Origin: Ginsengibacter hankyongi
Lineage (GTDB): Bacteria > Bacteroidota > Bacteroidia > Chitinophagales > Chitinophagaceae
Direction: 5' to 3'
Assembly (NCBI RefSeq): GCF_008710285.1
Contig: NZ_VYQF01000001.1
Span: forward strand, 1,054,001-1,118,000
DNA: 64,000 bases
Shown here in pieces: positions 16,779 to 26,134 of this stretch; position 1 is the first letter of the stretch, and the number at the start of each line of letters is the position of its first letter. The translations under genes were made by a program, and so were the position numbers. The notes below the pieces were generated by a model. The model saw nothing but the letters and a program-made list of their open reading frames with translations. It did no database searches and was not told the origin of the DNA.

Positions 16779-18074
16779 TTAGAAACTCAGCCCCGGTTTA
16801 TCTGTCCTGGAATCAAACGTTGCAAATCCTATTAGTTGATCCGAACGATCCGTAAATGATTTATAATAAACTAAAATTGTATAAAGGTTTTCTGTTTCGT
16901 AATAATTGCCATCTAATTCATTGCGTATCCCGGGATTATTTTTATCAACAGCTTCGTAGGTATAATCATAATACCCCTGTTTTAACAAAAGATGCGTTTC
17001 ATAAACATTTTTGTCTGGATTAAAAACCATTTTCAGGCTGTCGGCAAAATTGTAATTGGTTAACTGGCCGAAAAGATAAATATTTTTGTCAGGGTATGCT
17101 ACACCGCTAGTAGGAACGAAATAAAAATGAACCGTAGCATAATCTGTTTCCCATAAAGGATTATAACCCCGTACAGATGATGATACAAACATTCCGTTAT
17201 AGTCACGGTAATATATATATCGTTGACCATTTAAAGGTCCATCGGGTTTCAGGTATATTTCTGTTGAGCCCTTATTATAATCTGCGTTTTGCACTCTTTC
17301 ACTTTGCAAATGAAAATCGGTAATATCCAGCCAACGCCATTCTTTACCACCGGGAAAAATGCCAATGTTTTCTGAATTGTATTCCAAAGTAGTTCCCCGG
17401 ATAAAAGTTGGCGGAAAGTTCTTCAGGGCATCATCCCAACGAAAATTTTTAAGAATTACAACTTTTACCTGTTGCCCTGCATTAAATGCATCAATACCTT
17501 TTATATCAACTGTAAACTGAATTCTTTGATGCGTTTGAAAAAGATCAGGAGTAAATGGTTGAATAACTCTTGCCAAAATAGATGCTCTATTGTCTACTAC
17601 CATTAATCTTTTTGTAAAGGCAATTTGCGATGTGTCTCCATTCAAATACACTTTTAAAATATAATTTCCTGAACGTGTAGGATATCCGCTCCTGTCGGGA
17701 ATTACCGCTTGGTAATGCGTGTACCTGGTAAGAGCGATTGAAGAAAAACGGTAAGCGGATATCCGCAGTTGGGTAAAACCTTTTATGTAATCAAACTGGT
17801 TAATATCAACAGGCGTCCAATCATTATTACAAAGCTGGTAAGTATAATAATAATATTTTACATCAGCATCCAAATCATCAAAATGAAGTTCCAGCTGGTC
17901 ACCGCTGTTTAATTTTATCACGGGCATGCTAAGCTGATCCCCATAATTGTATAACCTTACTGTGCGAATATTATTCACATAAATACTATCCGGGGCCAAG
18001 GCAATTGTATGTGCCGTAAAAAATAAAAAAATAAAATTTATTAAAAGAAAGGAAGCAATCTTTATTGATTTCAT
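16779..18074 (-). CDS. Type IX secretion system plug protein (DUF5103)
   Basis: 431 residues with an N-terminal signal sequence (residues 1-27, FLLINFIFLFFTAHTIALA). The body is beta-rich and has the DUF5103 features: SIYVNNIRTVRLYNYGDQLS, LELHFDDLDADVKYYYYTYQ, CNNDWTPVDINQFDYIKGF, and a C-terminal beta domain with FYFVPTSGVAYPDKNIYLFG. DUF5103 proteins include the periplasmic plug that closes the SprA translocon of the type IX secretion system (established for Flavobacterium johnsoniae). That role is inferred here by family and agrees with the T9SS-type cargo at 23874-25886. It is divergent from the permease gene, 50 bases away. Confidence 0.88.
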   Translation of the reverse strand: MKSIKIASFLLINFIFLFFTAHTIALAPDSIYVNNIRTVRLYNYGDQLSMPVIKLNSGDQLELHFDDLDADVKYYYYTYQLCNNDWTPVDINQFDYIKGFTQLRISAYRFSSIALTRYTHYQAVIPDRSGYPTRSGNYILKVYLNGDTSQIAFTKRLMVVDNRASILARVIQPFTPDLFQTHQRIQFTVDIKGIDAFNAGQQVKVVILKNFRWDDALKNFPPTFIRGTTLEYNSENIGIFPGGKEWRWLDITDFHLQSERVQNADYNKGSTEIYLKPDGPLNGQRYIYYRDYNGMFVSSSVRGYNPLWETDYATVHFYFVPTSGVAYPDKNIYLFGQLTNYNFADSLKMVFNPDKNVYETHLLLKQGYYDYTYEAVDKNNPGIRNELDGNYYETENLYTILVYYKSFTDRSDQLIGFATFDSRTDKPGLSF

Positions 18075-18124
18075 TAAAATGTTTTAAAAAAAATTAGTTT
18101 TACAAGATACCAAATTTAAGGCGT

Positions 18125-19360
18125 TTGAATGTTTCTTCATTTATTGCAAAGCGTATAGCTTTTAACAGGCAAAAAACTTTTTCACGATTCATCATTGGTT
18201 TGGCAATTACCGCTACCATGATAAGTGTTGCGGTTATGATAGTTGCATTAAGCTTTGTTAATGGTTTCCAAAATGTGATAAGCAATAAAGTGTTCAGTTT
18301 TTGGGGACACATCAGGGTACAGCAAAATGTAATGGCACAGGCAAACATTGCAGAAGAATACCCGATTGAGAAAAATGATACACTCGAAAATTTCCTGAAC
18401 CATTTACCACAGGTAAAAAGTGTAGAACGTTATGCAACAAAATCGTCTGTTATTCGATATAAGGATAATATTGAAAGCGTGTTGATGAAAGGGATTGACA
18501 GCAGTTTTCATTTCAGCAGGATCAATTTTTTTTTAGAACAAGGAAAATGGCTCTCGTTTAATGATAGTGGTTATAGTAAAGACATTGACATTTCAGCATA
18601 TACCGCCAACCAGCTTGAAGTAAATGTAAATGACAGCGTGATTATTCTTTTTATACAACGTGATGGAAGCCAGCGTGCACGAAAATTAAAAATTGCAGGG
18701 ATATTTAAAACAGGAATAGATGAATATGACCAAAATTTTTGCCTCGGAGATCTCAAATTAATTCAAAAGCTTAACGACTGGGATTCCACTGAAATTGGCG
18801 GATACGAGATCTTTTTAAAAGACTATAAGCAAACAGATTCGGTAAACAATTATTTATTTGATTCTGATGCTTTGCCCGGGAAATGGTACAGTAAAACCAT
18901 ACAGGAGATTTATCCCAATATTTTTGACTGGCTCAATTTGCAGGGAAGAATAAAAAGTATTTTGCTGGGTATAATGATGGTAGTTGCTGTTGTTAATTTA
19001 ATCACCTGCCTTATTATTCTTGTTTTAGAAAGAACAAAAATGACGGGAATACTAAAAGCATTGGGAGCTCCTAATATTACGATTCAAAAAATATTTTTAT
19101 ACAATACGTCCATTATCGCTTTTACAGGCATTATTGCCGGAACTATATTGGGTTTAGGAATATGTTACCTGCAGGAAGCAACTGGTTTCATTAAACTTGA
19201 TGAAGACGCTTACTATATGAAAGTGGCACATGCAGATGTAGTATGGTGGCAGGTTGCAGCCGTTGACGGTGCAACGTTAGCTATTTGTTTTATAATGCTT
19301 ATTATTCCTTCATTGCTGGTAAGAAAGATACAGCCGGTGAAAGCAATCGAGTTTAGATAA
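18125..19360 (+). CDS. FtsX/LolC-type ABC transporter permease
   Basis: 411 residues. A transmembrane helix near the N-terminus ([21 protein letters not shown]) is followed by a large periplasmic MacB-PCD-like domain (about 45-255). Three further helices close the protein (about 275-400), the FtsX arrangement with [16 protein letters not shown] after the second helix. The motif resembles LolC/E, which extract lipoproteins from the inner membrane, but the ATPase is not in the window. The start is a TTG at 18125; an in-frame TAG lies upstream and no ATG is available, and [11 protein letters not shown] fits related N-termini. Confidence 0.87.
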   Translation: MNVSSFIAKRIAFNRQKTFSRFIIGLAITATMISVAVMIVALSFVNGFQNVISNKVFSFWGHIRVQQNVMAQANIAEEYPIEKNDTLENFLNHLPQVKSVERYATKSSVIRYKDNIESVLMKGIDSSFHFSRINFFLEQGKWLSFNDSGYSKDIDISAYTANQLEVNVNDSVIILFIQRDGSQRARKLKIAGIFKTGIDEYDQNFCLGDLKLIQKLNDWDSTEIGGYEIFLKDYKQTDSVNNYLFDSDALPGKWYSKTIQEIYPNIFDWLNLQGRIKSILLGIMMVVAVVNLITCLIILVLERTKMTGILKALGAPNITIQKIFLYNTSIIAFTGIIAGTILGLGICYLQEATGFIKLDEDAYYMKVAHADVVWWQVAAVDGATLAICFIMLIIPSLLVRKIQPVKAIEFR

Positions 19361-19373
19361 CCTTACCCCACCC

Positions 19374-19390
19374 CTTCTCCGTAGGAGAGG
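19374..19390. terminator. Possible hairpin between converging genes
   Basis: CTTCTCC (19374-19380) and GGAGAGG (19384-19390) pair over a 3-base loop, with one G-T pair. It fills the 37-base gap between the permease stop and the methyltransferase stop. A T-run is lacking, so the terminator role is tentative. Confidence 0.4.
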
Positions 19391-19397
19391 AATTATC

Positions 19398-20144
19398 TTA
19401 TAATTTTACCTGCGCTAAAATTATTCCCGTTGCCACAGCAGCGTTTAACGATTCGGCATGTCCGTATTTTGGAATAGTTATTTTTTGTGTCGCCTTATTC
19501 AATAGTTCTTCTTTTATTCCTGTAGATTCATTACCGATCAGAATAATTCCTGCCTTTATTTTCTTGCAATCATTTAAAGAAATACCGGATAACGCTGCGG
19601 CATAAACGCTAATATTTTTATGCTCATCAATAAATGACAATAACGATGTATACCATACATCTACACGAACAAGGCTGCCCATAGTTGATTGCACCACTTT
19701 CGGATTATAACAATCAACACAATTTTCGCTACAAATAATATTTTCTATACCAAACCAATCTGCAATACGAATGATGGTTCCAAGATTTCCGGGATCCTGT
19801 ATATCATCGAGCATTAATGATAATTTATTTTCAAGCCTGGGAAGTTTTTTAGTGAGTTTTTTTTCAAAAACAGCCACCACCCTATTTGGGGTTTTTAAAA
19901 GCGATATTTTTTGCAGGGACATTTCATCAATTTCATAAATGTTTCCCGGCAATATGTTATTCAATAAATTTTTATTGGCGGCAAGCCAATCGCCATATGC
20001 ACATAATATTTTACAGTTCAAATTTCGCCCGGATAAAAACTCTGCAACCACTTTCGGCCCCTCTGCAATAAACGCATTCTCTTCGTCCCTGAATTTTTTA
20101 TGGCTTAAACTTTGAATATATTTGACAATCTTTTTGCTCAACAT
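19398..20144 (-). CDS. TrmH/SpoU-family RNA 2'-O-methyltransferase
   Basis: 248 residues. The N-terminal substrate-binding domain (IKYIQS-like LSHKKFRDEENAFIAEGPKV) is followed by the SPOUT knot domain. Its three motifs are present: DPGNLGTIIRIADWFG (motif 1), IGNESTGIKEEL (motif 2) and IPKYGHAESLNAAVATGI (motif 3). These enzymes methylate a ribose in rRNA or tRNA (RlmB/TsnR/TrmH group); the target cannot be read from the sequence. It starts only 9 bases from the divergent TamL start, so promoters of each gene must lie inside the other. Confidence 0.92.
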   Translation of the reverse strand: MLSKKIVKYIQSLSHKKFRDEENAFIAEGPKVVAEFLSGRNLNCKILCAYGDWLAANKNLLNNILPGNIYEIDEMSLQKISLLKTPNRVVAVFEKKLTKKLPRLENKLSLMLDDIQDPGNLGTIIRIADWFGIENIICSENCVDCYNPKVVQSTMGSLVRVDVWYTSLLSFIDEHKNISVYAAALSGISLNDCKKIKAGIILIGNESTGIKEELLNKATQKITIPKYGHAESLNAAVATGIILAQVKL

Positions 20145-20153
20145 GGCTTTTAT

Positions 20154-22604
20154 ATGAATGGAATAATCCGTATTAAAATATTTCCTCTTTTCTTTCTTGC
20201 TATAGCGCTTATATTTTTCTCTGGTTGTACCACCTCCAAAAAATATTCAGGTTTTACATCTGTTCGTAAATATCAAAAAAATAGCCCTTTCATTTTTAAA
20301 AATAATATAACGCTTACCGCACCCGACTTAAGCAAAGATGATAAAGTAACCGTTAATTCCAAGTTGAATACTCAACTTGATGATAGCGCAAAAGTTAAGG
20401 TAACGGATGCGTTTTTTATTTTTCATAAAATTACCAAACCTCCTGCTTTTGACACTAGTGCTGTTATTCGATCAGCAAACAACATGAAAACTGCAATGGT
20501 AAATCTCGGCTATTATAACCCGAAAGTTTCTTACACTTATGACACTGTAATACATAGAAATGGCCAAAAACGTGTTATTATCAATTATAGTGTTATTGCC
20601 GGTATCCGTACACTCGTAGATACGCTCGCTTATCTTTTTTCAAACCCTGAATTGGAAAAGCTTGCTTTGTCCACGAAAAAGGAATCCCTTTTACAAAAAA
20701 ATACGCCTGTTACGAAAAGCGCTATACAGTTTGAAACGGGAAGGCTTGTTGATCTGTACCGAAACAATGGGTATTATAAATTTACCGCGGATGAAATAAG
20801 GGTAACCGGCGATACTTCAATTGAAGCCCTTACATCGGTTGCAGAAGACCCTTTTGAACAATTGCGTTTACTGGAAGAAGCAAGTCAAAAAAGAGACAAG
20901 CCAACCATAAGGCTGGGTTTTCAATTAAATAATTTACCAGACAGCTCGAAACTGCAAAAATATTATATCGATAATATTTATGTTTTGCCAGACTATGTTC
21001 CCGGCGAACAATATACTGACAGCAGTTTACAGGAGCATATTTCCACAAATTATATTACAAGATATCATCAAAGATTATACAAATTTTATATACCAGGGAC
21101 TCATCTTTACTTGAAAAAAGGAGATGTATTTAGCCAGGATAATTATCTCAAAACAATTAATGGTTTTTATAAATTGGGCGCATGGGAAAGTCCAACCATT
21201 GATATTTTAGAGAAGAAAGATACCAACCTGCTGGACATTGTTATTAAACTTAACCCTATAAAAAAATATGCATTTGAAGGGAATATTGAACTGAGCTATT
21301 CAGCCAATACAACTACAACTATTTCAACATCTAATTCGGGAAACCTGCTTGGCGTAGCCGGGAACCTTTCGTTAACTAACCGCAATCTCTGGGAACAGGC
21401 AGCACGCATGACTAATGCAGTAAGGGCCGGAGTAGAATTTAATACTGCTCATCGAAATAGCAACGGCACACTCATAAACTCTACAGAGATAGGTTATACC
21501 AATAATATTTTGTTTCCAAAATTTGTCACTCCGTTTAAAAAACTGAACAGGAAAAAATTACTCACCAAGCAGACGTTTATAAACACCAATCTTTCATTAA
21601 TTAACAGAATTGATTTTTTTGACCAACAAATATTTAATATCGGCCTGGGATATAATTGGACCAATAAAGAAAATCACATCTGGAGTTATAAGCCTTTTAA
21701 TTTCGATTACCGAAGAATTTATAACAGGTCAGAAAGCTTTGACAGCACTTTAAAGTTGTATCCATTTTTGCGATACTCTTTTAATACTGCATTGGTTATG
21801 GGCCAGAGCCTGAGTTATTCTTCAACGTACATCAATCCAAAAAATCCAAAGCTTGTCGGTAATTTGAAAGCGAATCTTGAAGAATCAGGATTGATTTGGG
21901 GTTTACTAAAGCAGCGCAAGAAAACTCCGCAAAACGGAAATTTTTTTAACCAATATTTGAAAGAATTTATAAAAACAGATATTAAATATACCTACACTAT
22001 CAATCACCCCAGATCAGCAATTGTTTTTGGTGCTTTTGCAGGCGTTGGCATTCCACTTTCAAAAAGTGATACTACATTACCTTTTTTTAAACAATACTTT
22101 GGCGGCGGCCCTAACAGTATGCGTGCGTGGCCCGTAAGAGGTATTGGTGTTGGTGGCCAGCCACTGGCCGCCTATTCCAATAGTTTGTTTAATGATCGAA
22201 CCGGGGATATTCAGTTAGAAGGAAATGCGGAATATCGTTTTAATGTGGCACCTCTCTTTTCCAATGCAATCTTTTTTAAAATGGCACTCTTCACTGATAT
22301 CGGCAATATCTGGAATTTTAAAAATACCACGCCTGATGGTACTAATGACCCTACTCAATTTAAATTTAAAAATTTGTATAAACAATTGGGAGTGGCTTCA
22401 GGCGTAGGTTTCCGATTTGATTTTACATATTTCCTCATAAGATTTGATGTGGGCTTACGGTTCAAACGACCTGATGTGCCAGAGAACGATGGCTGGCAAA
22501 TTCCTAATGTTACACTTAAACATCTTTTCGGAACGTCGCTTAGCGATCGTGAATGGAGGTATCAAAATTTTAATGCCACAATAGGAATTGACTATCCGTT
22601 TTAG
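20154..22604 (+). CDS. tamL: Lipid-anchored BamA/TamA-family outer-membrane protein (TamL-like)
   Basis: 816 residues from the ATG at 20154; an upstream TTG (20112) would prepend 14 residues before the signal and is less likely. The N-terminus ends in a lipobox (LIFFSGC-TT), unusual for the Omp85 family except for the Bacteroidota TamL branch. POTRA-like regions (about 70-390) are followed by a 16-strand barrel with the Omp85 hallmark region GGGPNSMRAWPVRGIGVGGQ (VRGF-like). It ends with a beta signal, FNATIGIDYPF. It should insert or transport outer-membrane proteins or lipids with TamB, which is not in this window. A weak hairpin follows. Confidence 0.9.
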   Translation: MNGIIRIKIFPLFFLAIALIFFSGCTTSKKYSGFTSVRKYQKNSPFIFKNNITLTAPDLSKDDKVTVNSKLNTQLDDSAKVKVTDAFFIFHKITKPPAFDTSAVIRSANNMKTAMVNLGYYNPKVSYTYDTVIHRNGQKRVIINYSVIAGIRTLVDTLAYLFSNPELEKLALSTKKESLLQKNTPVTKSAIQFETGRLVDLYRNNGYYKFTADEIRVTGDTSIEALTSVAEDPFEQLRLLEEASQKRDKPTIRLGFQLNNLPDSSKLQKYYIDNIYVLPDYVPGEQYTDSSLQEHISTNYITRYHQRLYKFYIPGTHLYLKKGDVFSQDNYLKTINGFYKLGAWESPTIDILEKKDTNLLDIVIKLNPIKKYAFEGNIELSYSANTTTTISTSNSGNLLGVAGNLSLTNRNLWEQAARMTNAVRAGVEFNTAHRNSNGTLINSTEIGYTNNILFPKFVTPFKKLNRKKLLTKQTFINTNLSLINRIDFFDQQIFNIGLGYNWTNKENHIWSYKPFNFDYRRIYNRSESFDSTLKLYPFLRYSFNTALVMGQSLSYSSTYINPKNPKLVGNLKANLEESGLIWGLLKQRKKTPQNGNFFNQYLKEFIKTDIKYTYTINHPRSAIVFGAFAGVGIPLSKSDTTLPFFKQYFGGGPNSMRAWPVRGIGVGGQPLAAYSNSLFNDRTGDIQLEGNAEYRFNVAPLFSNAIFFKMALFTDIGNIWNFKNTTPDGTNDPTQFKFKNLYKQLGVASGVGFRFDFTYFLIRFDVGLRFKRPDVPENDGWQIPNVTLKHLFGTSLSDREWRYQNFNATIGIDYPF

Positions 22605-22620
22605 TTTCATCTCTAAATGG

Positions 22621-22647
22621 AATCTAAGTTTATAGATTTAGATTTTT
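22621..22647 (+). terminator. Weak terminator after tamL
   Basis: AATCTAA (22621-22627) pairs with TTAGATT (22638-22644), followed by T residues. It is short and AT-rich, so it may end tamL transcription only partly. Confidence 0.45.
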
Positions 22648-22777
22648 ATCTCGTACAAATAGTGGTAAATATTAAGTGAGTGCAAAACTTGTTAGAACTT
22701 TCTTATTTGAAATTTTGCAAAGTCCCGTTCTGTTAATATTTTTAACAAATAAATAATCAATATTTATAATCTACGAT

Positions 22778-22977
22778 AGCACTTCAAATTTCGTCCCTGG
22801 AGATTGACGTTTACCCTTGATTTCACTAACTATTTCTAACTATTTTAAAAAATCGCTTTAGTTCAATTGCGTTGAGCCTGCTTGACAGGTGAAACACAAT
22901 CTCAATTAAATAGAAATCGTTAGTCCTGATTACGAAAAACCAGTTTTACAAGTGCTGCTTGCTACAGCACTTTTTTA
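22778..22977 (+). ncRNA. Candidate structured small RNA or terminator switch
   Basis: The 573 bases between tamL and the next gene hold no ORF but a clear fold. AGCACTT (22778-22784) can pair with AAGTGCT (22950-22956). Inside, ACTAACTATTTC (22825-22836) pairs with GAAATCGTTAGT (22913-22924) with one mismatch, and CCTG/CAGG (22877-22889) forms a local hairpin. At the 3' end AGTGCTG (22951-22957) and CAGCACT (22965-22971) form an intrinsic terminator with T-run. The outer helix and the terminator compete for the same bases. I do not recognise the class; 6S-like RNA or a cis-regulator are both possible. The rest of the gap, apart from a promoter near 23133, shows nothing. Confidence 0.5.
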
Positions 22978-23108
22978 TTCCTTTTACCTATTGGCCTTTA
23001 CAAACTATTCCATTCATTATTCAGCTTCTGCTGACCAATTTTCGATAGCCATTTATACATGAATTTCTACCATTGAACACGGTATTATGCCATTCAATGT
23101 ACTATGCA

Positions 23109-23140
23109 TTGCATAGAACATAGTTTTAACTATATCTTTG
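23109..23140 (+). promoter_or_regulatory. Promoter of the small-gene pair
   Basis: TTG (23109-23111), a 21-base spacer and TATCTTTG (23133-23140), an exact TAnnTTTG match. The start point would be about 30 bases before the ATG at 23178. A hairpin, CTATGC-ATT-GCATAG (23102-23116), overlaps the -33 region and could be an operator. Confidence 0.65.
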
Positions 23141-23177
23141 TTATGTAATTAACCATTAACAATTAAAAATTAAAAAA

Positions 23178-23402
23178 ATGAAAACGATTACCGATAGCAA
23201 CGAAAATTCAGTTTTTGAATTTGCTAAACGCAGCATTTATTCTTTCCAGGTACTTATCGTAGGTGTAGCAATTCCATTTTTATTCCTTTTTGGTATTTCA
23301 AATGCCAACCAAAAGAAAATAGATGAAAACCAGGCAAAAGAAATAAGTAACATGACAGATCTTTCTGCCAATGTAATTGGGTTTTATATCCCAAAAATCT
23401 GA
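23178..23402 (+). CDS. Small single-pass membrane protein, unknown
   Basis: 74 residues with one hydrophobic segment (about residues 24-42, VLIVGVAIPFLFLFGISNA), a polar N-terminal part and a helical, acidic C-terminal part. No lipobox. I do not recognise a family. A well-placed promoter, an ATG preceded by an A-rich leader and a follow-on gene 40 bases downstream make it a plausible real gene. Both small genes may be a two-gene unit. Confidence 0.6.
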   Translation: MKTITDSNENSVFEFAKRSIYSFQVLIVGVAIPFLFLFGISNANQKKIDENQAKEISNMTDLSANVIGFYIPKI

Positions 23403-23442
23403 TAAGCAACTAATTTAATTCGTCTGTTACATCCAAATTAAA

Positions 23443-23865
23443 ATGAAAAAAGCAATCTTAATTTTCGCATTATCACTGCCGGGTGCTTATACTTTCGCAC
23501 AATGCAACAACACTGTAACCTACTTTTCCGGCAAAGCCGAATTTATGGACGAGACCGGGAAAGTAGCCCGCAGTGAAGAAGGAAAAGTGGTAGTTAGAGT
23601 AACACAAAGTCATATTACCCTAATGCATAACGAGGATGACAACGATACGATGGAGGGAGCCATAACTGAAAAAGTATGTGATTGGAAAACACCTTTTAAA
23701 ATTGGTAAGACAACATTTAATACCAGCCTTGTTGAAAGAAGCGGTGAAAGCAATGATGCATCAGTAAGTATCGAGGGCAAGGATGGAAAACTGGTAATTC
23801 TCATAAATCTTAAAAACAAGGGAAAGATTTTAAAACTTATGCCTACTAGTTATAAAGAGGAGTAA
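23443..23865 (+). CDS. Small secreted protein of unknown function
   Basis: 140 residues with a signal peptide (MKKAILIFALSLPGAYTFAQ, cleavage after FAQ) and a mature domain of alternating beta segments (VTYFSGKAEFMDETGK, EGKVVVRVTQSHITLMHNE, GKDGKLVILINLKNKGKILK). Two cysteines remain in the mature protein (near residues 21 and 88) and could form a disulfide. It shares no recognisable family. It follows the small membrane protein by 40 bases and converges, 8 bases apart, with the large secreted protein on the other strand. Confidence 0.65.
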   Translation: MKKAILIFALSLPGAYTFAQCNNTVTYFSGKAEFMDETGKVARSEEGKVVVRVTQSHITLMHNEDDNDTMEGAITEKVCDWKTPFKIGKTTFNTSLVERSGESNDASVSIEGKDGKLVILINLKNKGKILKLMPTSYKEE

Positions 23866-23873
23866 GCTCTTTA

Positions 23874-25886
23874 TTATCTTATCAATACTGTTGAGCCCTT
23901 TTGAAATACTTTTTTGCCTGTATCGTGATTGGTGTATTTTAACATCCACACATAAACGCCGGCATCTTGTGGATTTCCATTTATAGTTCCATCCCATTTT
24001 TTAGTCCAGTCAGTGGTATGAAATACTCTTTGACCTATACGATTATAAACACTGAATTCAAGGTCATCTGCCTTATAAGCATTTACCGGGTAAAGAAAAT
24101 CGTTTAAGTTATCACCGTTAGGCGTAAATGCATTTGGAACAGCTATATAGCAACTCTTTAATACCCTTATATTATTATAAGCAGTGTCATAACAACCTGC
24201 AGCGTTCTTGATGATAAGTTTAACCGTGTATATCTTTTCTGCACTTAAAATCGGATAGCGATGTGGCCCGGGATCTTTGAAGGAACTTGTATTTCCGTCT
24301 CCAAAATCCCAATAATAATTGGTAATATTTCCTAAGCTTTTATTTATAAAAGTTGCAGTGTCTTCAGGGCACAAAAGATTGTTTGTTTCGAAAGCGCTTT
24401 TTAACGTGTTATCAAGATTTATGGTTTTTGTGGCTGTGTCGCTGCACACGCCATTGGAAACAGACAATACAATTTCCTTCATACCAAACGTTGTGAAATA
24501 AGCAACGGGATTTTTTAAATTGCTATTTGCGGAATAATCAAAAGTCCACTGCCACTGGTTTACGCCATTTCTACCATCGTGTAAGAAAGCGACAGAATCT
24601 AAAGTACAACTTTGAAATATGGTATAAGAAAAGTCAGCAGACACCGTATCTTTTGTTGAAAAACTCAAAGTTGATCCTGCCGGTGTTTCCTGTCCGCATT
24701 CATCTATAATAGTATTTCCATCATTTCCCTTAACGAGGCTAACCTGGTAATTTCCCTGTGTTTGAATTGCACCGGATAAAACAACGTTTATTTGATTAGT
24801 AACTCCATTAATACAATTTCCCTGCGCACTTATTACAGAAACCGGTGAAGGCCCCGTAATAATAAAATCGCTCCCATCCGCAGCAATAGAATTGCATTTA
24901 ATATTTTTCTTAAATACTAATTTCAATGATTGCGGAGCGCAACCAATTTTTGTTAAACTATCCATCGGCGTCGGTTGTAAAACGGGAATAACCAGCGGAA
25001 TATTTTTTCCTGGCGGAATATTTCGACCACATACATCTAATAATGTATTGGCATCAGTTCCATTTTTTAAAGTAATAGTATAATTGCCAGGCGCTAAAGG
25101 GCTACTCATATTTAACACAACAGTATCCATATCAAAGCCGCTACTACAACCATTTGCAATTGCCGATGCAATGGATGAACCAGCGGGAGAAATGGCAAAA
25201 TCGCTACCGTTTGCATCCAAACTATTGCAAAGCATTTTTTTATTTAGCTTAATAATTATTTGCGTTGCATCGCACGACGCTGAAGCACTTACCATATCAG
25301 GTGTAATAGTATCTGTTATGCTTGCCGTTCCTCCTCCAAATGATAATTTATATCCATTTTGAGATGGGGTAAAAGTTGTAAAATGACTTATTAATAATAG
25401 ATAATTATGATGAAGCTGTAAGGCAGGCCTGCTGCTAAATGTTGGATAAGTAGGGCCCGCACAATTGTAAAGAGATCGTCCCGCGGAAGATGCACCGGTA
25501 AGGCCAACATTCCCTGACCAGTTACATCCCACAATTAATGAAGCATCTGTATAAATATCGTTAGGATTATGGCCCGTTATGTCGAATAACTCCCAATCAT
25601 AATCGTCGTTAAGATCATTTGGTGTGATAAGAAATCCTAATGTACCGGCACTAAAACATGTAAACTTATACCAGAAAGGATTCAAATCCCCGATACCATC
25701 ACTCTTACATTGTCCTGGCAGCAGTCTGCCTCCACAATAAGGCACTGTACTCTGGCTGAAAGTATCGGTACCACATACCGGAAATGCTGTAGATGGGTTT
25801 TGACCAATGGTTGTACAATTTTGTGAGTCTGCCCTCCCAAAGGCAAATGAAGCAATAAATAAAACACAAATAAATTTTTCAAACAT
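23874..25886 (-). CDS. Secreted T9SS type-B cargo with PKD and Ig-like repeats
   Basis: 670 residues. A signal peptide (1-21) is followed by a Cys-rich N-terminal domain (about 22-190). Two tandem Ig-like repeats come next (about 195-295 and 305-405), each with a pattern of CNS-x-x-(A)DGSDF and D-x-CG-x-x-x-PPG/PAG. A PKD-type domain (about 415-575, FLHDGRNGVNQWQWTFDY and NYYWDFGDGNTSSFKDPGPH) precedes the terminal CHU_C/gliding-motility-associated domain (AVPNAFTPNGDNLNDFLYPV to the end). That terminal domain directs export by the type IX system. Function is probably adhesion or surface binding, but the partner is unknown. Signal and sorting domain are complete. Confidence 0.88.
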   Translation of the reverse strand: MFEKFICVLFIASFAFGRADSQNCTTIGQNPSTAFPVCGTDTFSQSTVPYCGGRLLPGQCKSDGIGDLNPFWYKFTCFSAGTLGFLITPNDLNDDYDWELFDITGHNPNDIYTDASLIVGCNWSGNVGLTGASSAGRSLYNCAGPTYPTFSSRPALQLHHNYLLLISHFTTFTPSQNGYKLSFGGGTASITDTITPDMVSASASCDATQIIIKLNKKMLCNSLDANGSDFAISPAGSSIASAIANGCSSGFDMDTVVLNMSSPLAPGNYTITLKNGTDANTLLDVCGRNIPPGKNIPLVIPVLQPTPMDSLTKIGCAPQSLKLVFKKNIKCNSIAADGSDFIITGPSPVSVISAQGNCINGVTNQINVVLSGAIQTQGNYQVSLVKGNDGNTIIDECGQETPAGSTLSFSTKDTVSADFSYTIFQSCTLDSVAFLHDGRNGVNQWQWTFDYSANSNLKNPVAYFTTFGMKEIVLSVSNGVCSDTATKTINLDNTLKSAFETNNLLCPEDTATFINKSLGNITNYYWDFGDGNTSSFKDPGPHRYPILSAEKIYTVKLIIKNAAGCYDTAYNNIRVLKSCYIAVPNAFTPNGDNLNDFLYPVNAYKADDLEFSVYNRIGQRVFHTTDWTKKWDGTINGNPQDAGVYVWMLKYTNHDTGKKVFQKGSTVLIR

Positions 25887-26134
25887 ATACGCAATGACCA
25901 GTTAAAATTAACTTTCGCTGCAAATATGAAAGATTTATTTTAAGGGACAATGTCTCTGTTAGTCGAAATAATTGTTAATATCTAAAACAGAATGCTGACT
26001 CAAATCGGAGAAGTTGAATTTTTGCTGATACCTTTTAAACCCAAGAGGTTTGTTCTATAAAAGTTTGAATAGCACGACAAATTTATTATTAATGTTGGCG
26101 ATAATTAATATTGAAAAAAGAAGCATGCCGGTGC

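Noticed and set aside
22778-22977. Identification as 6S RNA or tmRNA
   Set aside because: Size and closing stem fit loosely with 6S, but I cannot match its central bulge; no tmRNA-like tRNA end or CCA is present.
25887-26134. Gap between the T9SS cargo gene and truB inspected for remnants
   Set aside because: Both strands are interrupted by stops with no recognisable peptide or strong hairpin.
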